Position numbers and translations under genes: made by a program. The notes below the pieces were generated by a model. The model saw only the letters and a list, made by a program, of their open reading frames with translations, was not told the origin of the DNA and searched no databases. 64,000 nt of DNA from Bubalus kerabau (lineage: Eukaryota > Chordata > Mammalia > Artiodactyla > Bovidae), in assembly GCF_029407905.1 (NCBI RefSeq), contig NC_073635.1, positions 37,067,501 through 37,131,500 on the forward strand, given 5' to 3'. Below are positions 55,301-57,841 of this stretch, piece by piece; positions within the stretch are counted from its first letter, which is position 1; every line of letters starts with the position of its first letter.

Positions 55301-57070
55301 CATAGATGATAGAGTTTTTGCCTATTTTTTATCTTTATATCCCTACGTTGGCTAGCGAGAATAAGTTGCTGCTGCTGCTGCTGCGTTGCTTCATTCATGT
55401 CTGACTCTGTGCGACCCTATAAACGGCAGCCCACCAGGCTTCCCCGTCCCTGGGATTCTCCAGGCAAGAACACTGGAGTGGGTTGCCATTTCCTTCTTCA
55501 ATGCATGAAAGTGAAAAGTGAAAGTAAAGTCGCTCAGTTGTGTCCGACTCTAGCGACCCCATGGACTGCAGCCTACCAGGCTCCTCCATCCATGAGATTT
55601 TCCAGGCAAGAGTACTGGAGTGGAGTGCCATTGCCTTCTCCGCAAGAATAAGTTAATCATAGCCTAAAACAGCTTACAGAAGAAACTATGATGACTGAAT
55701 GTTAGTCTCGTAGGAATAAATGATACACAAAGTAATTTTTAAACATTTGATTACTTAAAAAGTGGATATCCATGTTCTTGAAAACATGTGAATGCATTAG
55801 CCATAAGGAGTCCATCATTCAATTCCTGTTTCAAAATACTAAAGAAAAATCAGGAAGGCAATGCATCATGTATCAAGGAACACTTCTATTTTAAAGCATA
55901 TCACTATTTAAACCAAACTCTACTGAAATTAGGAAACAGGAGTTTTTAACCTAAGTATACTTGACATGGAGAACTAATTTGAAAACTGGCAATTTGGAAA
56001 AAATTGAGATACCTAAAACAGATTCATCTACTTATGAAAGTAAAATTTCACTTTGCAACCATATTTGACACTACATGCATCTAGACAAAAGTACAATCAG
56101 ATTTGGCTTTCATGTTTAAAAAATAAGCTTCACAAAGAAATTCCAGATTTCTGTTTTGTCTTGAGAAGGATAACCTGGCACCACTGGGATATCTTAACAC
56201 ATAGCAGAAACTGGCTAGAGCTGAGCAAGGGCTCCCTCCTCTGAAGTGGGTGCACAATCCTTAGCACTCTTTAAAAAAAACCCAGCTTCCCTCACCTGGT
56301 AAGTCAACTGCTAGATTCCTGAAGATGTCCCAGTTATTATGGCCACTGAGTCACATGGAGCCACAAAGATTCCTAAAGATTTATTCTAATCATTCTACTC
56401 AGAGGTTATGGAGGAAGTGATTGATGGACTACAAACAGAGGAGGTGGGAGCAGTACTGGCATTCAGTAAGCCTGAGTTCTACCTCTGGCTCTATCAACAA
56501 GCAGTAAGTAGACTTTAGTTAAGTGGTTTTATTTTCTAAATAAATAACTGTTCTGTTGGTTTCTAAGCACCCATTTAAACCTGGACAGAGGACCTGCAGC
56601 AGTAATGTGAAAAGTCAGGAATGCTAGCCTAAAGGATTTGAACTTTATTGGCTAGGCCATGAAGAACTACAGAGCAGCAAAGAATCTGAAAGAGCTGAGG
56701 TATGCAAAAGAGACTAAAAGAATTAAGTAGGGTGAAGAAATGGTAATTGTGAATTCTGTTTCCCCTCACTTTAAATGAGGACATACTAATGCTGCTTCTT
56801 TAGGAGTTGGATTCTCCACTTCATTAACAGCTCAGACAAATTATAAACTTAAAAGAGCATTCTATAAACAATGGGTTAGAGATACTGATATAAGAATGAT
56901 CTTTTATCAATAACTCTAAAATAACTTTCAGAAATACAATGAATTTCAAATACTAAAATAAGTGCACATAGAACATACTTTTTAGGCGGCAATTTTTCCA
57001 TAAAAGAATCTTCTTTAATACATCCATCTGTTGGGCAGTATTCTTGTTTTGTATTTATAGTTGTAGCAAC
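6393..57070 (-). CDS. RNF17: RNF17 (RING finger/Tudor protein), internal part of the gene: 17 coding exons
   Basis: Seventeen minus-strand exons join into one open reading frame of 2,384 bases whose order and wording follow mammalian RNF17 (also TDRD4). Known family role: a large germ-cell protein with a RING finger and several extended Tudor domains, found in male germ-cell granules, needed for spermatid development and linked to piRNA control. Residue numbers in the exon entries count from the first codon visible here. Visible parts: post-RING segment (1-68), coiled coil (69-186), linker (187-340), extended Tudor 1 (341-456), connector (457-624), extended Tudor 2 (625-794). Every exon has GT/AG borders and the phases agree, with no internal stop, so this is a live gene and not a retrocopy. 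The RING exon(s), start codon, promoter, later Tudor domains and stop lie outside the window. The gene name comes from remembered family sequence; no database was searched. Confidence 0.93.
6514..7914. other. Intron, nothing recognised
   Basis: No exon, RNA gene or clear repeat; only a short CA run near 6950-6965. Confidence 0.5.
7921..8123 (+). mobile_element. BovB 3' end fragment
   Basis: Runs from agaaaagaccctgatgctgg to the gagtgactgaaaa terminus. It lies just upstream of a separate BovB insertion in the same orientation. Confidence 0.85.
8161..9898 (+). mobile_element. BovB (RTE-clade LINE), 5'-truncated, 1.7 kb, with target duplication
   Basis: Encodes the C-terminal ~570 codons of the BovB reverse transcriptase polyprotein. 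Visible RT blocks: VFIPIPKK, AGFRKGR, FCFIDYAKAFDCVDH, GVRQGCILSP and the catalytic LRYADDTT near 9121-9144; then the C-terminal region with ELWCWRRLLRVPWTARRSN. Broken by a TGA at 8743-8745 and a frameshift near 9147-9170, so it is inactive. It ends with the BovB (CTGAA)n tail. Flanked by an 8-bp direct repeat aaaaggcc at 8153-8160 and 9899-9906. It carries no upstream endonuclease part. Confidence 0.95.
9907..11052. other. Intron, nothing recognised
   Basis: AT-rich sequence between the BovB copy and exon p; no exon or clear repeat. Confidence 0.5.
11053..11173 (-). CDS. RNF17: RNF17 exon p (residues 715-754)
   Basis: 121 bp, phase 0 in, phase 1 out. Acceptor tttgacatag, donor gtaag. Encodes AIKCKLAYIEPYKGTVQWSK and EKFEEKTQDKFMTCSII. 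Matches the CKLAYIEPYK block after the second Tudor barrel, part of its closing SN-like module. Confidence 0.94.
11340..11550 (+). mobile_element. Old L1 3' UTR fragment
   Basis: Phrases ttgtacaacaaaggaaatatagcc and cacttgtaacttgtataatactgtacacc are typical of L1MA-type 3' UTRs. Confidence 0.7.
12382..12497 (-). CDS. RNF17: RNF17 exon o (Tudor 2 barrel, residues 676-714)
   Basis: 116 bp, phase 1 in, phase 0 out. Acceptor atttttgaag, donor gtaatc. Encodes GLPGHREVEVKYVDFGNTAK then ITLKDMRKIKDEFLN. The VKYVDFGNT turn completes the second Tudor barrel begun in exon n; this is the clearest Tudor motif in the window. The acceptor has a poor pyrimidine tract, but phase and homology fix it. Confidence 0.95.
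12815..13030 (+). mobile_element. MIR SINE relic
   Basis: Shows the MIR order: gagcaaattact...ctcagcctcattatttcatctgtagagtggg ... gcacttaatgtttgttag. Heavily diverged. Confidence 0.7.
13281..13560 (+). mobile_element. BOV-A2 SINE (dimer) with (AGC)n tail and target duplication
   Basis: Two related units, each with ggagaaggaaatggcaaccc-type start and agtcggacacgactg end, then an (AGC) tail of about six units. Flanked by the direct repeat agcccctctaa (13270-13280 and 13560-13570, the first base shared with the tail). Low divergence between units suggests a young insertion. The dimer unit is generally credited to BovB machinery. Confidence 0.93.
13571..14596. other. Intron, nothing recognised
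   Basis: AT-rich; no exon, RNA gene or clear repeat seen. Confidence 0.5.
14597..14750 (-). CDS. RNF17: RNF17 exon n (extended Tudor 2, residues 625-675)
   Basis: 154 bp, phase 0 in, phase 1 out. Acceptor tctttcttag directly before ATAGAGAGCC, donor gtagg. Encodes IESLDFLFLLKGIEEFYKSE, ENLEILCPVQDQACVAKFED and GVWYRAKVI. The WYRA strand is the Tudor-barrel signature. An alternative acceptor (attaaag, 14719) would drop the first 11 codons, which are conserved, so I prefer the upstream one. Confidence 0.92.
15008..15125 (-). mobile_element. CHR-type tRNA-derived SINE, antisense fragment
   Basis: ggctgtgccatgcagcatat ... ccctgaccagggactgaatc ... ctagaccaccagagaac is the reverse of the cetartiodactyl CHR SINE 5' part. 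Confidence 0.8.
15300..15656 (+). mobile_element. BovB 3' fragment with target duplication
   Basis: Starts inside the C-terminal coding part (tgtggtgttggaaaagac) and ends with the BovB terminal repeat. Direct repeat aactgaccaa at 15290-15299 and 15657-15666; part of it overlaps the terminal (AACTG) repeat so the length is uncertain. Confidence 0.9.
15667..17050. other. Intron, nothing recognised
   Basis: No exon or clear repeat. A short near-duplicate phrase (aacc.a.tttgttagggctc) occurs at about 16648-16695. Confidence 0.45.
17051..18351 (-). mobile_element. BovB, antisense, 1.3 kb, 5'-truncated
   Basis: Minus-strand translation gives MRNLYAGQEATVRTGHGTTD, LRYADDTTLMAESKEELKSL and the C-terminal LKVPWTERRSN block. 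The catalytic YADD and the terminal (ACTGA) sequence are both present. The RT start near 18000-18351 is frameshifted. Confidence 0.93.
18356..18475 (-). mobile_element. ERVL-MaLR-type LTR fragment, antisense
   Basis: taatgacctcattttaactt...gtctccaaataaggtcatg...ctgggggttacag is the reverse of the MaLR-type LTR phrase also seen (sense) at 20840-20960. Very diverged. Confidence 0.5.
18578..18712 (+). mobile_element. BovB 3' end, ~135 bp
   Basis: aagatggttggatggcatca to gagcaactgaactgaaa; terminal BovB sequence only. Confidence 0.85.
18751..19304 (-). mobile_element. BovB 3' half, antisense
   Basis: Starts ttcagttcagtcactcag (reverse of the 3' tail) and runs into the coding region near ..aagcgtctttcaatttcatggct. 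It carries several frameshifts. The break at 19304 lies next to a CA microsatellite. Confidence 0.9.
19329..19364. repeat. (CA)n microsatellite
   Basis: About 17-18 uninterrupted CA units, long enough to be length-polymorphic. Confidence 0.95.
19440..21270 (+). mobile_element. ERVL-MaLR relic: LTR end, internal region, 3' LTR
   Basis: 19470-19570 resembles an LTR 3' end (ctagacttcagaactgtgagacaataaa). 19600-20830 has MaLR internal phrases (gctttgaaattgggttatgagcag; gattctggacttagacttgatg; gggatgtggtgactgcatgta). 20840-21270 has the LTR phrase tttgtgtcctcccctcaaaatat and ends with ctgtaaactccagaactgggagtcaatac. No open retroviral gene; MaLRs are non-autonomous endogenous retrovirus-like elements. 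The subfamily is not assigned. Confidence 0.65.
21275..21402 (-). mobile_element. CHR-type SINE, antisense fragment
   Basis: gcaccatgcagcttgtggga...ccaactagggattgaatcc...ctgaaccaccagggaattccc: reverse of the CHR tRNA-like head. Confidence 0.85.
23140..23351 (+). mobile_element. BovA-type SINE
   Basis: gggcttcccaggtggagctagtggtaaag head, gacacaggttcgatccttgggt box B-like, actccagtatccttgcctgg middle and agttggacacgattaagca tail. Confidence 0.9.
23603..23925 (+). mobile_element. CHR-type SINE with near-perfect target duplication
   Basis: gggcttccctggctgtccag head, gacacggattcgatcctggcc box, then the long CHR body with aataaagtc..aaataaataaaatc tail. Flanks: gatgtcaataccca (589-602 of 23 kb) and gatgtcagtaccca (23926-23939), 13 of 14 identical. 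Confidence 0.9.
24015..24330 (+). mobile_element. CHR-type SINE, second copy; its 3' half is duplicated in inverse at 24790-24907
   Basis: Same layout as the copy at 23603 (cttccctgatggtccagtgg head; agtagcccccacttgccgca body; A-rich tail). The 3' portion from 24211 on is part of the left arm of the inverted duplication. Confidence 0.88.
24211..24507 (+). repeat. Inverted repeat, left arm (297 bp)
   Basis: Contains the CHR SINE 3' part and adjoining old L1. Its reverse complement occurs at 24611-24907 with the same length; comparing by eye I found one mismatch (a C/T pair at left position 24421). The arms are separated by 103 bp. Confidence 0.95.
24611..24907 (-). repeat. Inverted repeat, right arm (297 bp)
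   Basis: Reverse complement of 24211-24507. It begins gggtacctttt exactly where the original ends aaaaggtaccc. It abuts the L1 3' end at 24908 without spacer. Confidence 0.95.
24908..24991 (+). mobile_element. Young bovine-type L1, last ~75 bp plus poly(A)
   Basis: acctgtggcggattcatttt ... ttatgtaaagtttaaaaata is the terminal 3' UTR of the young bovine L1, then an A run. The direct repeat aaaaaataaa at 24601-24610 and 24986-24995 brackets both this tail and the inverted arm, so they entered as one insertion. The pre-insertion site reads ctgtt/aaaaaa, the usual L1 endonuclease target type. Confidence 0.9.
25466..25739 (+). mobile_element. BovB 3' fragment with target duplication
   Basis: gaaggactgatgctgaagct to gactgaatttaactgaa. 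7-bp flanking repeat cagtaat at 25459-25465 and 25740-25746. Inserted into the old L1. Confidence 0.9.
25850..26080 (+). mobile_element. MIR SINE relic
   Basis: Pattern gacctctgcaagttgcttca...gtttccatttcttaaatg...gtaagactgatgtaaagattaatgag typical of MIR core and tail. Confidence 0.65.
26548..26689 (-). CDS. RNF17: RNF17 exon m (residues 577-624)
   Basis: 142 bp, phase 2 in, phase 0 out. Acceptor tttaattag, donor gtaagt. Contains SEKNTTLHYPPPVLPKEM and VSVMVCHINSPSDFYLQL. The last block (VCHINSPSDFYLQL) is the opening strand pair of the second extended Tudor domain. The next intron (14751-26547) is 11.8 kb, the longest intron lying wholly inside the window, and holds the inverted duplication and the MaLR relic. 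Confidence 0.94.
26690..27649. other. Intron, only a CHR scrap
   Basis: Nothing recognised except a ~45-bp CHR-like fragment (gctccctgatagtctagtgc) at about 27497-27540. Confidence 0.45.
27650..27840 (-). CDS. RNF17: RNF17 exon l (residues 514-576)
   Basis: 191 bp, phase 0 in, phase 2 out. Acceptor tttttccatag, donor gtaggt. Encodes EGWGEEAKIEFLKMVNKKAV, KVFKEEDGVLIVDLQKPP and SDMPVSLRDALVFMELA. The pattern (helix, then V-L-I-V-D-L strand) is the usual SN-like closing part of an extended Tudor module. Confidence 0.94.
27841..29177. other. Intron, nothing firm; old repeat at 28580-28700
   Basis: 28580-28700 (aatatttgttgaatgcctactgtgtgctaggtg..) is a widespread ancient mammalian repeat phrase whose family I cannot name with certainty. 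The rest is AT-rich and unremarkable. Confidence 0.45.
29178..29346 (-). CDS. RNF17: RNF17 exon k (residues 457-513)
   Basis: 169 bp, phase 2 in, phase 0 out. Acceptor attcttcccag, donor gtaagt. Blocks seen: HVRSEHIAKQHIVLNDLCLV, RKSEPYIEELLKDVQPLAHP, SLKDIVPQNS. It forms the C-terminal SN-like side of extended Tudor 1 and the start of the connector. Confidence 0.94.
30175..30364 (-). CDS. RNF17: RNF17 exon j (Tudor 1 barrel, residues 394-456)
   Basis: 190 bp, phase 1 in, phase 2 out. Acceptor ccattatgtag, donor gtatg. Contains GARIFINSIENGMWCRGTI and IQIFMVDFGNSEVLIVAG: the W-x-R-G strand and the VDFGN turn typical of a Tudor barrel. In Tudor proteins such barrels bind (di)methylarginine through an aromatic cage; whether this copy keeps a full cage cannot be settled from motifs alone. 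Confidence 0.95.
30655..31015 (+). pseudogene. 28S rRNA 3'-end retrocopy with A-rich tail
   Basis: The + strand matches the last part of mammalian 28S rRNA: tcctgctcaagaaaggagag (from the peptidyl-transferase/sarcin-side 3' region), then, after an internal deletion, gcccttcgtcctgggacatg, cattcgtggggaacctggta, aaaccattcgtaggtgacct, gcagagcagttcccttgctg and agtcagccctcgacacaagg up to the natural 28S 3' end at 30948. An A-rich tail follows (30949-31015). It is intronic and diverged, so not a functional rRNA gene. Confidence 0.93.
31395..31590 (-). mobile_element. MIR SINE relic, antisense
   Basis: aggtaaggaaaccaggcaaagagagg...cccaagacacatggctactt...gagcccattctcttaacaac: reverse of the MIR consensus order. 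Confidence 0.75.
32303..32515 (+). mobile_element. BovA-type SINE
   Basis: ggggcttctctgatggctca head, gatgcaggttcgatctctcgg, gtattcttgcctgtacagag, agtcagacacgacttagcc tail with CAACAACAGCAAC end. Confidence 0.9.
32660..32992 (-). mobile_element. BovA-type SINE units, antisense
   Basis: cttagtcactcagtcatgtc ... aggcaagaatactgg ... gatcaaacccaggtctcccg ... gagccaccaggaaagccc, followed by a second partial unit to about 32992. Opposite orientation to the copy at 32303, 145 bp away. Confidence 0.9.
33285..33750 (+). mobile_element. Old L1 3' end
   Basis: tatgtccatcaacagatgaatgg, aatggaacactactcagcca, cagcaacatggtcagattag and the usual 3' UTR words. Degraded. Confidence 0.8.
33994..34152 (-). CDS. 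RNF17: RNF17 exon i (start of extended Tudor 1, residues 341-393)
   Basis: 159 bp, phase 1 in, phase 1 out. Acceptor tctcatccag, donor gtaatg. Contains ELVFVSHVIHPCHFYIRKYS, the SN-like strand pair that opens an extended Tudor domain (the xFYI pattern), then a helix with QFCNKNLHLDPSDVLELG. In extended Tudor domains this part packs against the Tudor barrel that follows in exon j. Confidence 0.94.
34828..34935 (+). mobile_element. CHR-type SINE fragment
   Basis: gactttcctgacagtccagtgg...ttccttgtcagggaactaag..gcatggcatgg: CHR head only, followed by an AAAG-rich tail. Confidence 0.8.
35418..35535 (+). mobile_element. CHR-type SINE fragment
   Basis: gaatttctttggcagtccag...ggcctgggttcaactcctgg then an A-rich tail. 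Confidence 0.75.
35536..36414. other. Intron, nothing recognised
   Basis: AT-rich; a short G/A-rich run (gtggggcggggggg) at about 36037-36060. No exon found. Confidence 0.45.
36418..36612 (+). mobile_element. BovA-type SINE, 5' end degraded
   Basis: tggcaaagtgtctgcccaca, gggagacctgggttcaatcc, ccactccagtactctcgcc, agtcggacacaactaagcaac. Confidence 0.88.
36873..37183 (-). CDS. RNF17: RNF17 exon h (acidic linker, residues 237-340)
   Basis: 311 bp, the longest exon here; phase 2 in, phase 1 out. Acceptor tttttaaacag, donor gtgagt. Starts CDPQESEMEKNGQKKY and contains LEKKKADISVL, FQPQKEV, PKTIAALPRVGSSPDVIIEE. It ends with an unusually acidic run (IIEEEEN) before the first extended Tudor domain. 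Low complexity and charge suggest a disordered linker; that is inference. The glutamate run is longer than in the human protein as I remember it. Confidence 0.93.
37184..39607. other. Intron, 2.4 kb without recognised features
   Basis: No exon, RNA gene or clear repeat; a short (TA)n run at 39424-39441 next to a TA-rich palindromic stretch. Confidence 0.5.
39608..39826. mobile_element. Small non-autonomous DNA transposon (hAT-like MITE) relic
   Basis: Starts gtgctatccaacataatctt and ends catactgggtagcacaggt: imperfect inverted ends. The interior (cactaaccaaatatagctac, ctgaaatgtggctagtg, acacatggttagcagctatc) has the well-known near-palindromic arrangement of a MER-type hAT element. The family name is not certain. 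Confidence 0.65.
40193..40412 (+). mobile_element. BovA-type SINE
   Basis: gttatgtctcagtggtaaag, gcaggttcagttcctgggtc, ctactccagtattcttgcc, agagtcagacatgactgag. Confidence 0.9.
40691..40765 (-). CDS. RNF17: RNF17 exon g (residues 212-236)
   Basis: 75 bp, phase 2 at both ends. Acceptor taattttag, donor gtaag. Peptide LNMNCSEIICMFNRMGKIEF then EDST, matching the CSEIICMFN...GKIEF block of RNF17. A BovB copy in the preceding intron (40851-41483) ends about 200 bp from exon f and starts 86 bp from this exon. Confidence 0.93.
40851..41483 (+). mobile_element. BovB 3' part, 633 bp, with target duplication
   Basis: Open for 200 codons: METVADFIFLGFKITADGDC through ELWCWSKLLRVPWTARRSN to KSRTRLSD, ending with the terminal (ACTGA) tail. 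It is the C-terminal region without the RT catalytic core. Flanked by a 9-bp direct repeat aaaaactct at 40842-40850 and 41484-41492. Few disabling changes suggest a fairly recent insertion. Confidence 0.94.
41690..41766 (-). CDS. RNF17: RNF17 exon f (residues 187-211)
   Basis: 77 bp, phase 0 in, phase 2 out. Acceptor ttgattctag, donor gtaagt. The peptide IIRTLKLTFESDLSQVSSLK continues to LRNSP. It links the coiled coil to the linker. Together with exon e it makes 249 bp (83 codons), so removing both would leave the frame intact. Confidence 0.92.
41767..42966. other. Intron; tandem 37-bp duplication
   Basis: No exon or named repeat. 42427-42463 and 42464-42500 are two adjacent 37-bp copies differing at only a few positions. 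Confidence 0.6.
42967..43138 (-). CDS. RNF17: RNF17 exon e (end of coiled coil, residues 129-186)
   Basis: 172 bp, phase 2 in, phase 0 out. The acceptor (aaatgaag) has a weak pyrimidine tract but is fixed by phase: the first G completes the arginine codon begun in exon d. Recognisable blocks are KKSLCEELVRNTDNYLS, KSYIEAKKSDLDAAMKIARE and SLRIYCDLNQ, conserved in RNF17. The intron before it (43139-52118) is about 9 kb and carries the nested L1/BovB block. Confidence 0.92.
43828..44030 (+). mobile_element. BovA-type SINE
   Basis: ggacttctctgatagctcag, gagacctgggttcaatccct, ccactctagtattcttgcc, agagttggacacaagtgaatg. Confidence 0.9.
44444..44716 (-). mobile_element. BOV-A2 SINE dimer, antisense
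   Basis: (GCT)n start, ctaagtcgcttcagacgtgt, two units joined at tgaaagtgaaaagtgaaagtg, ending ggagtggggtgccactgcc. No clear target duplication. Confidence 0.92.
45245..45430 (-). mobile_element. BovB 3' end, antisense, degraded
   Basis: gttgttcagtcgctaagtcatg to ttctgccttcaatctt, the reverse of the BovB terminus. Confidence 0.8.
45653..47119 (-). mobile_element. BovB, antisense, 1.47 kb, 5'-truncated
   Basis: Minus-strand coding: SGGDGIPLELFQILKDDAVK, DWKRSVFIPIPKK, FRKGRGTRDQIANICWI, NIYFCFTDYAKTFDGVDHH, GVHQGCILSP, the catalytic LRYADDTT, then the C-terminal region. Several frameshifts. A candidate 7-bp target duplication taggcat lies at 45646-45652 and 47120-47126. Nested in the old L1. 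Confidence 0.93.
48030..48247 (-). mobile_element. BovA-type SINE, antisense
   Basis: gtcgctcagttgtgtccgac ... aggcaagaatactagagtgg ... gactgaacccaggtcttccg ... gccaccagagaagtc. Confidence 0.9.
49193..49310 (+). mobile_element. CHR-type SINE fragment
   Basis: ggatttgcctggtggtccaagg, gagacctgggttcaatctctgg, ggggaactagatcccacatgcc. Confidence 0.8.
50765..51040 (-). mobile_element. L1 3' UTR fragment, antisense
   Basis: caattttattggactatatttg ... aggtatacagcaaagtgattc ... tctgtactatacagtagtttc. Contains a small internal duplication (attaatattagttt at about 50804 and 50833). Confidence 0.7.
51127..51377 (+). mobile_element. BovB 3' fragment
   Basis: aaactccaatactttggcca to gagcaactgaactgaactga. 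Flanks cttatcacctt / cctatcactta look like an imperfect duplicated target. Confidence 0.88.
51667..51728 (-). mobile_element. Ultra-short young L1 insertion (antisense)
   Basis: T-rich run (poly(A) on the other strand) followed by about 36 bp that is the reverse of the bovine-type L1 3' terminus (tttaaactttacataattgta). Flanked by a perfect 13-bp direct repeat tggtatgttttta at 51654-51666 and 51729-51741. Confidence 0.88.
52119..52219 (-). CDS. RNF17: RNF17 exon d (coiled coil, residues 96-128)
   Basis: 101 bp, phase 0 in, phase 2 out. Acceptor ctttttcccag, donor gtaag. The peptide runs MLEHIHSQTKEETVCLKEVL then EKQFDQLF and ends at the DS-R junction. The charged, leucine-spaced helix continues the coiled coil. 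The leading ATG is an internal methionine and not a translation start. Confidence 0.93.
52587..52695 (+). mobile_element. CHR-type SINE fragment with TA/CA tail
   Basis: gggcttcactggtggtccag, gcatgggttcgatccctggt, ggggactaagatcctgcatg; followed by a (TA)n/(CA)n tract at 52706-52733. Confidence 0.85.
52920..53110 (+). mobile_element. ERVL-MaLR internal fragment
   Basis: tgagatttttgacttagatttgatgccaaaattgg and gggggatatgagatgcagtaaatg resemble the end of the MaLR internal region; no LTR identified here. Confidence 0.45.
53533..53613 (-). CDS. RNF17: RNF17 exon c (start of coiled coil, residues 69-95)
   Basis: 81 bp, exactly 27 codons, phase 0 at both ends. Acceptor cccttcttag, donor gtaag. 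Contains VEEIDEALKIAGQNFEQLS, an amphipathic heptad-like helix that begins the RNF17 coiled-coil region. Because it is a symmetrical phase-0 exon, skipping it would keep the frame. Confidence 0.93.
53965..54085 (+). mobile_element. CHR-type SINE fragment
   Basis: gggacttccctgctgctcca, gtgagggtttggtccctggt, ggggaactaagattccgtatg, then an A tract. Confidence 0.85.
54736..54847 (-). CDS. RNF17: RNF17 exon b (residues 31-68)
   Basis: 112 bp, phase 2 in, phase 0 out. Acceptor attttccag, donor gtatg. The first base completes a lysine codon begun in the previous exon. The peptide reads MRNCSQDFEKSAHQQ then a Ser/Thr-rich stretch ending PSAVIE. It matches the NCSQDF block of RNF17 between the RING and the coiled coil. 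No catalytic motif is expected here. Confidence 0.92.
55368..55644 (-). mobile_element. BOV-A2 SINE dimer, antisense, with target duplication
   Basis: Starts (GCT)5, then ttgcttcattcatgtctgac, two units joined at tgaaagtgaaaagtgaaag, ending gtgccattgccttctccgca. Flanked by the 10-bp repeat agaataagtt at 55358-55367 and 55645-55654. Well preserved. Confidence 0.94.
55655..56978. other. Intron, nothing recognised
   Basis: No exon, RNA gene or clear repeat. Confidence 0.5.
56979..57070 (-). CDS. RNF17: RNF17 exon a (end of RING region, residues 1-30)
   Basis: 92 bp, phase 0 in, phase 2 out. Acceptor ...cctaag at 57071-57072, donor gtatg. The peptide opens VATTINTKQEY and carries IKEDSFMEKLPP, the segment that directly follows the last RING cysteines in RNF17. 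The cysteine/histidine RING ligands are not in this exon. I scanned 57071-64000 for them and did not find them, so the RING exon is probably upstream of the window, beyond the L1 that fills most of 57.8-62.1 kb. Confidence 0.9.
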
Positions 57071-57312
57071 CTTAGGACAAAAGATTAAAAACAAAAACCA
57101 AAAAATCATTCAGTAAATTGTTTATACAGAATTCAAAAAATCTAGTGTGCTATTCATAGAAAAATGAAAAGATCCTTACATCATCTTTAAGTCAAAGAAA
57201 AACATACTTAAGTGACATTTATATCCTATTTTAATTTTTGAGGAAATCAGTAATTGGCAACTATCAACTAAACAGAACTAAAAATAAATAAATAAACAGA
57301 ACTAAAATATTT

Positions 57313-57705
57313 TCAGTTCAGTCGCTCAGTCATGTCCAACTCTTTATGACCCCATGAACTGCAGCACGCCAGGCTTCCCTGTCTATCACCAACTCCTGGA
57401 GCTTGCTCAAACTCATGTCCATCAAGTCAGTGATGCCATCCAACCATCTATCTCATCCTCTGTCGTCCCCTTCTCCTCCTGCCTTCAATCTTTCCTAGTA
57501 TCAGGGTCTTTTCCAATGAGTCAGCTCTTTGCATCAAGTGACCAAAGCTGATGTTCAGCTTCAACATCAGTCCTTTCACTGAATATTCAGGACTGACTTT
57601 CTTTAGGACTGACTGGTTTGTCTTCTTGCAGTCCAAGGGACTCTCAAGAGTCTTCTCCAACACCACAGTTTAAAAGCATAAATTCTTTGGTGCTCAGCTT
57701 TCTTT
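57313..57705 (-). mobile_element. BovB 3' fragment, antisense
   Basis: ttttcagttcagtcgctcagtc to caccacagtttaaaagcataaattctttggtgctcagctttctttat. Only the C-terminal coding part; several small deletions. Confidence 0.9.
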
Positions 57706-57841
57706 ATACTTAACCACACTTCTAAAGGAAATTTTTGGGAGCATTACTTTAAAATTTTACTGTGAAGTTTTTTACAATGCTATCTTAGGGTATGTCCAAA
57801 ACTCTAAAATACTTGGGAATAACTTTAATAAGAAAAAGATA

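Noticed and set aside
55368..55644. Recurrent near-identical blocks that could suggest a CRISPR-like or satellite array
   Set aside because: They are dispersed SINE/BovB copies in both orientations with no regular spacing or spacers.
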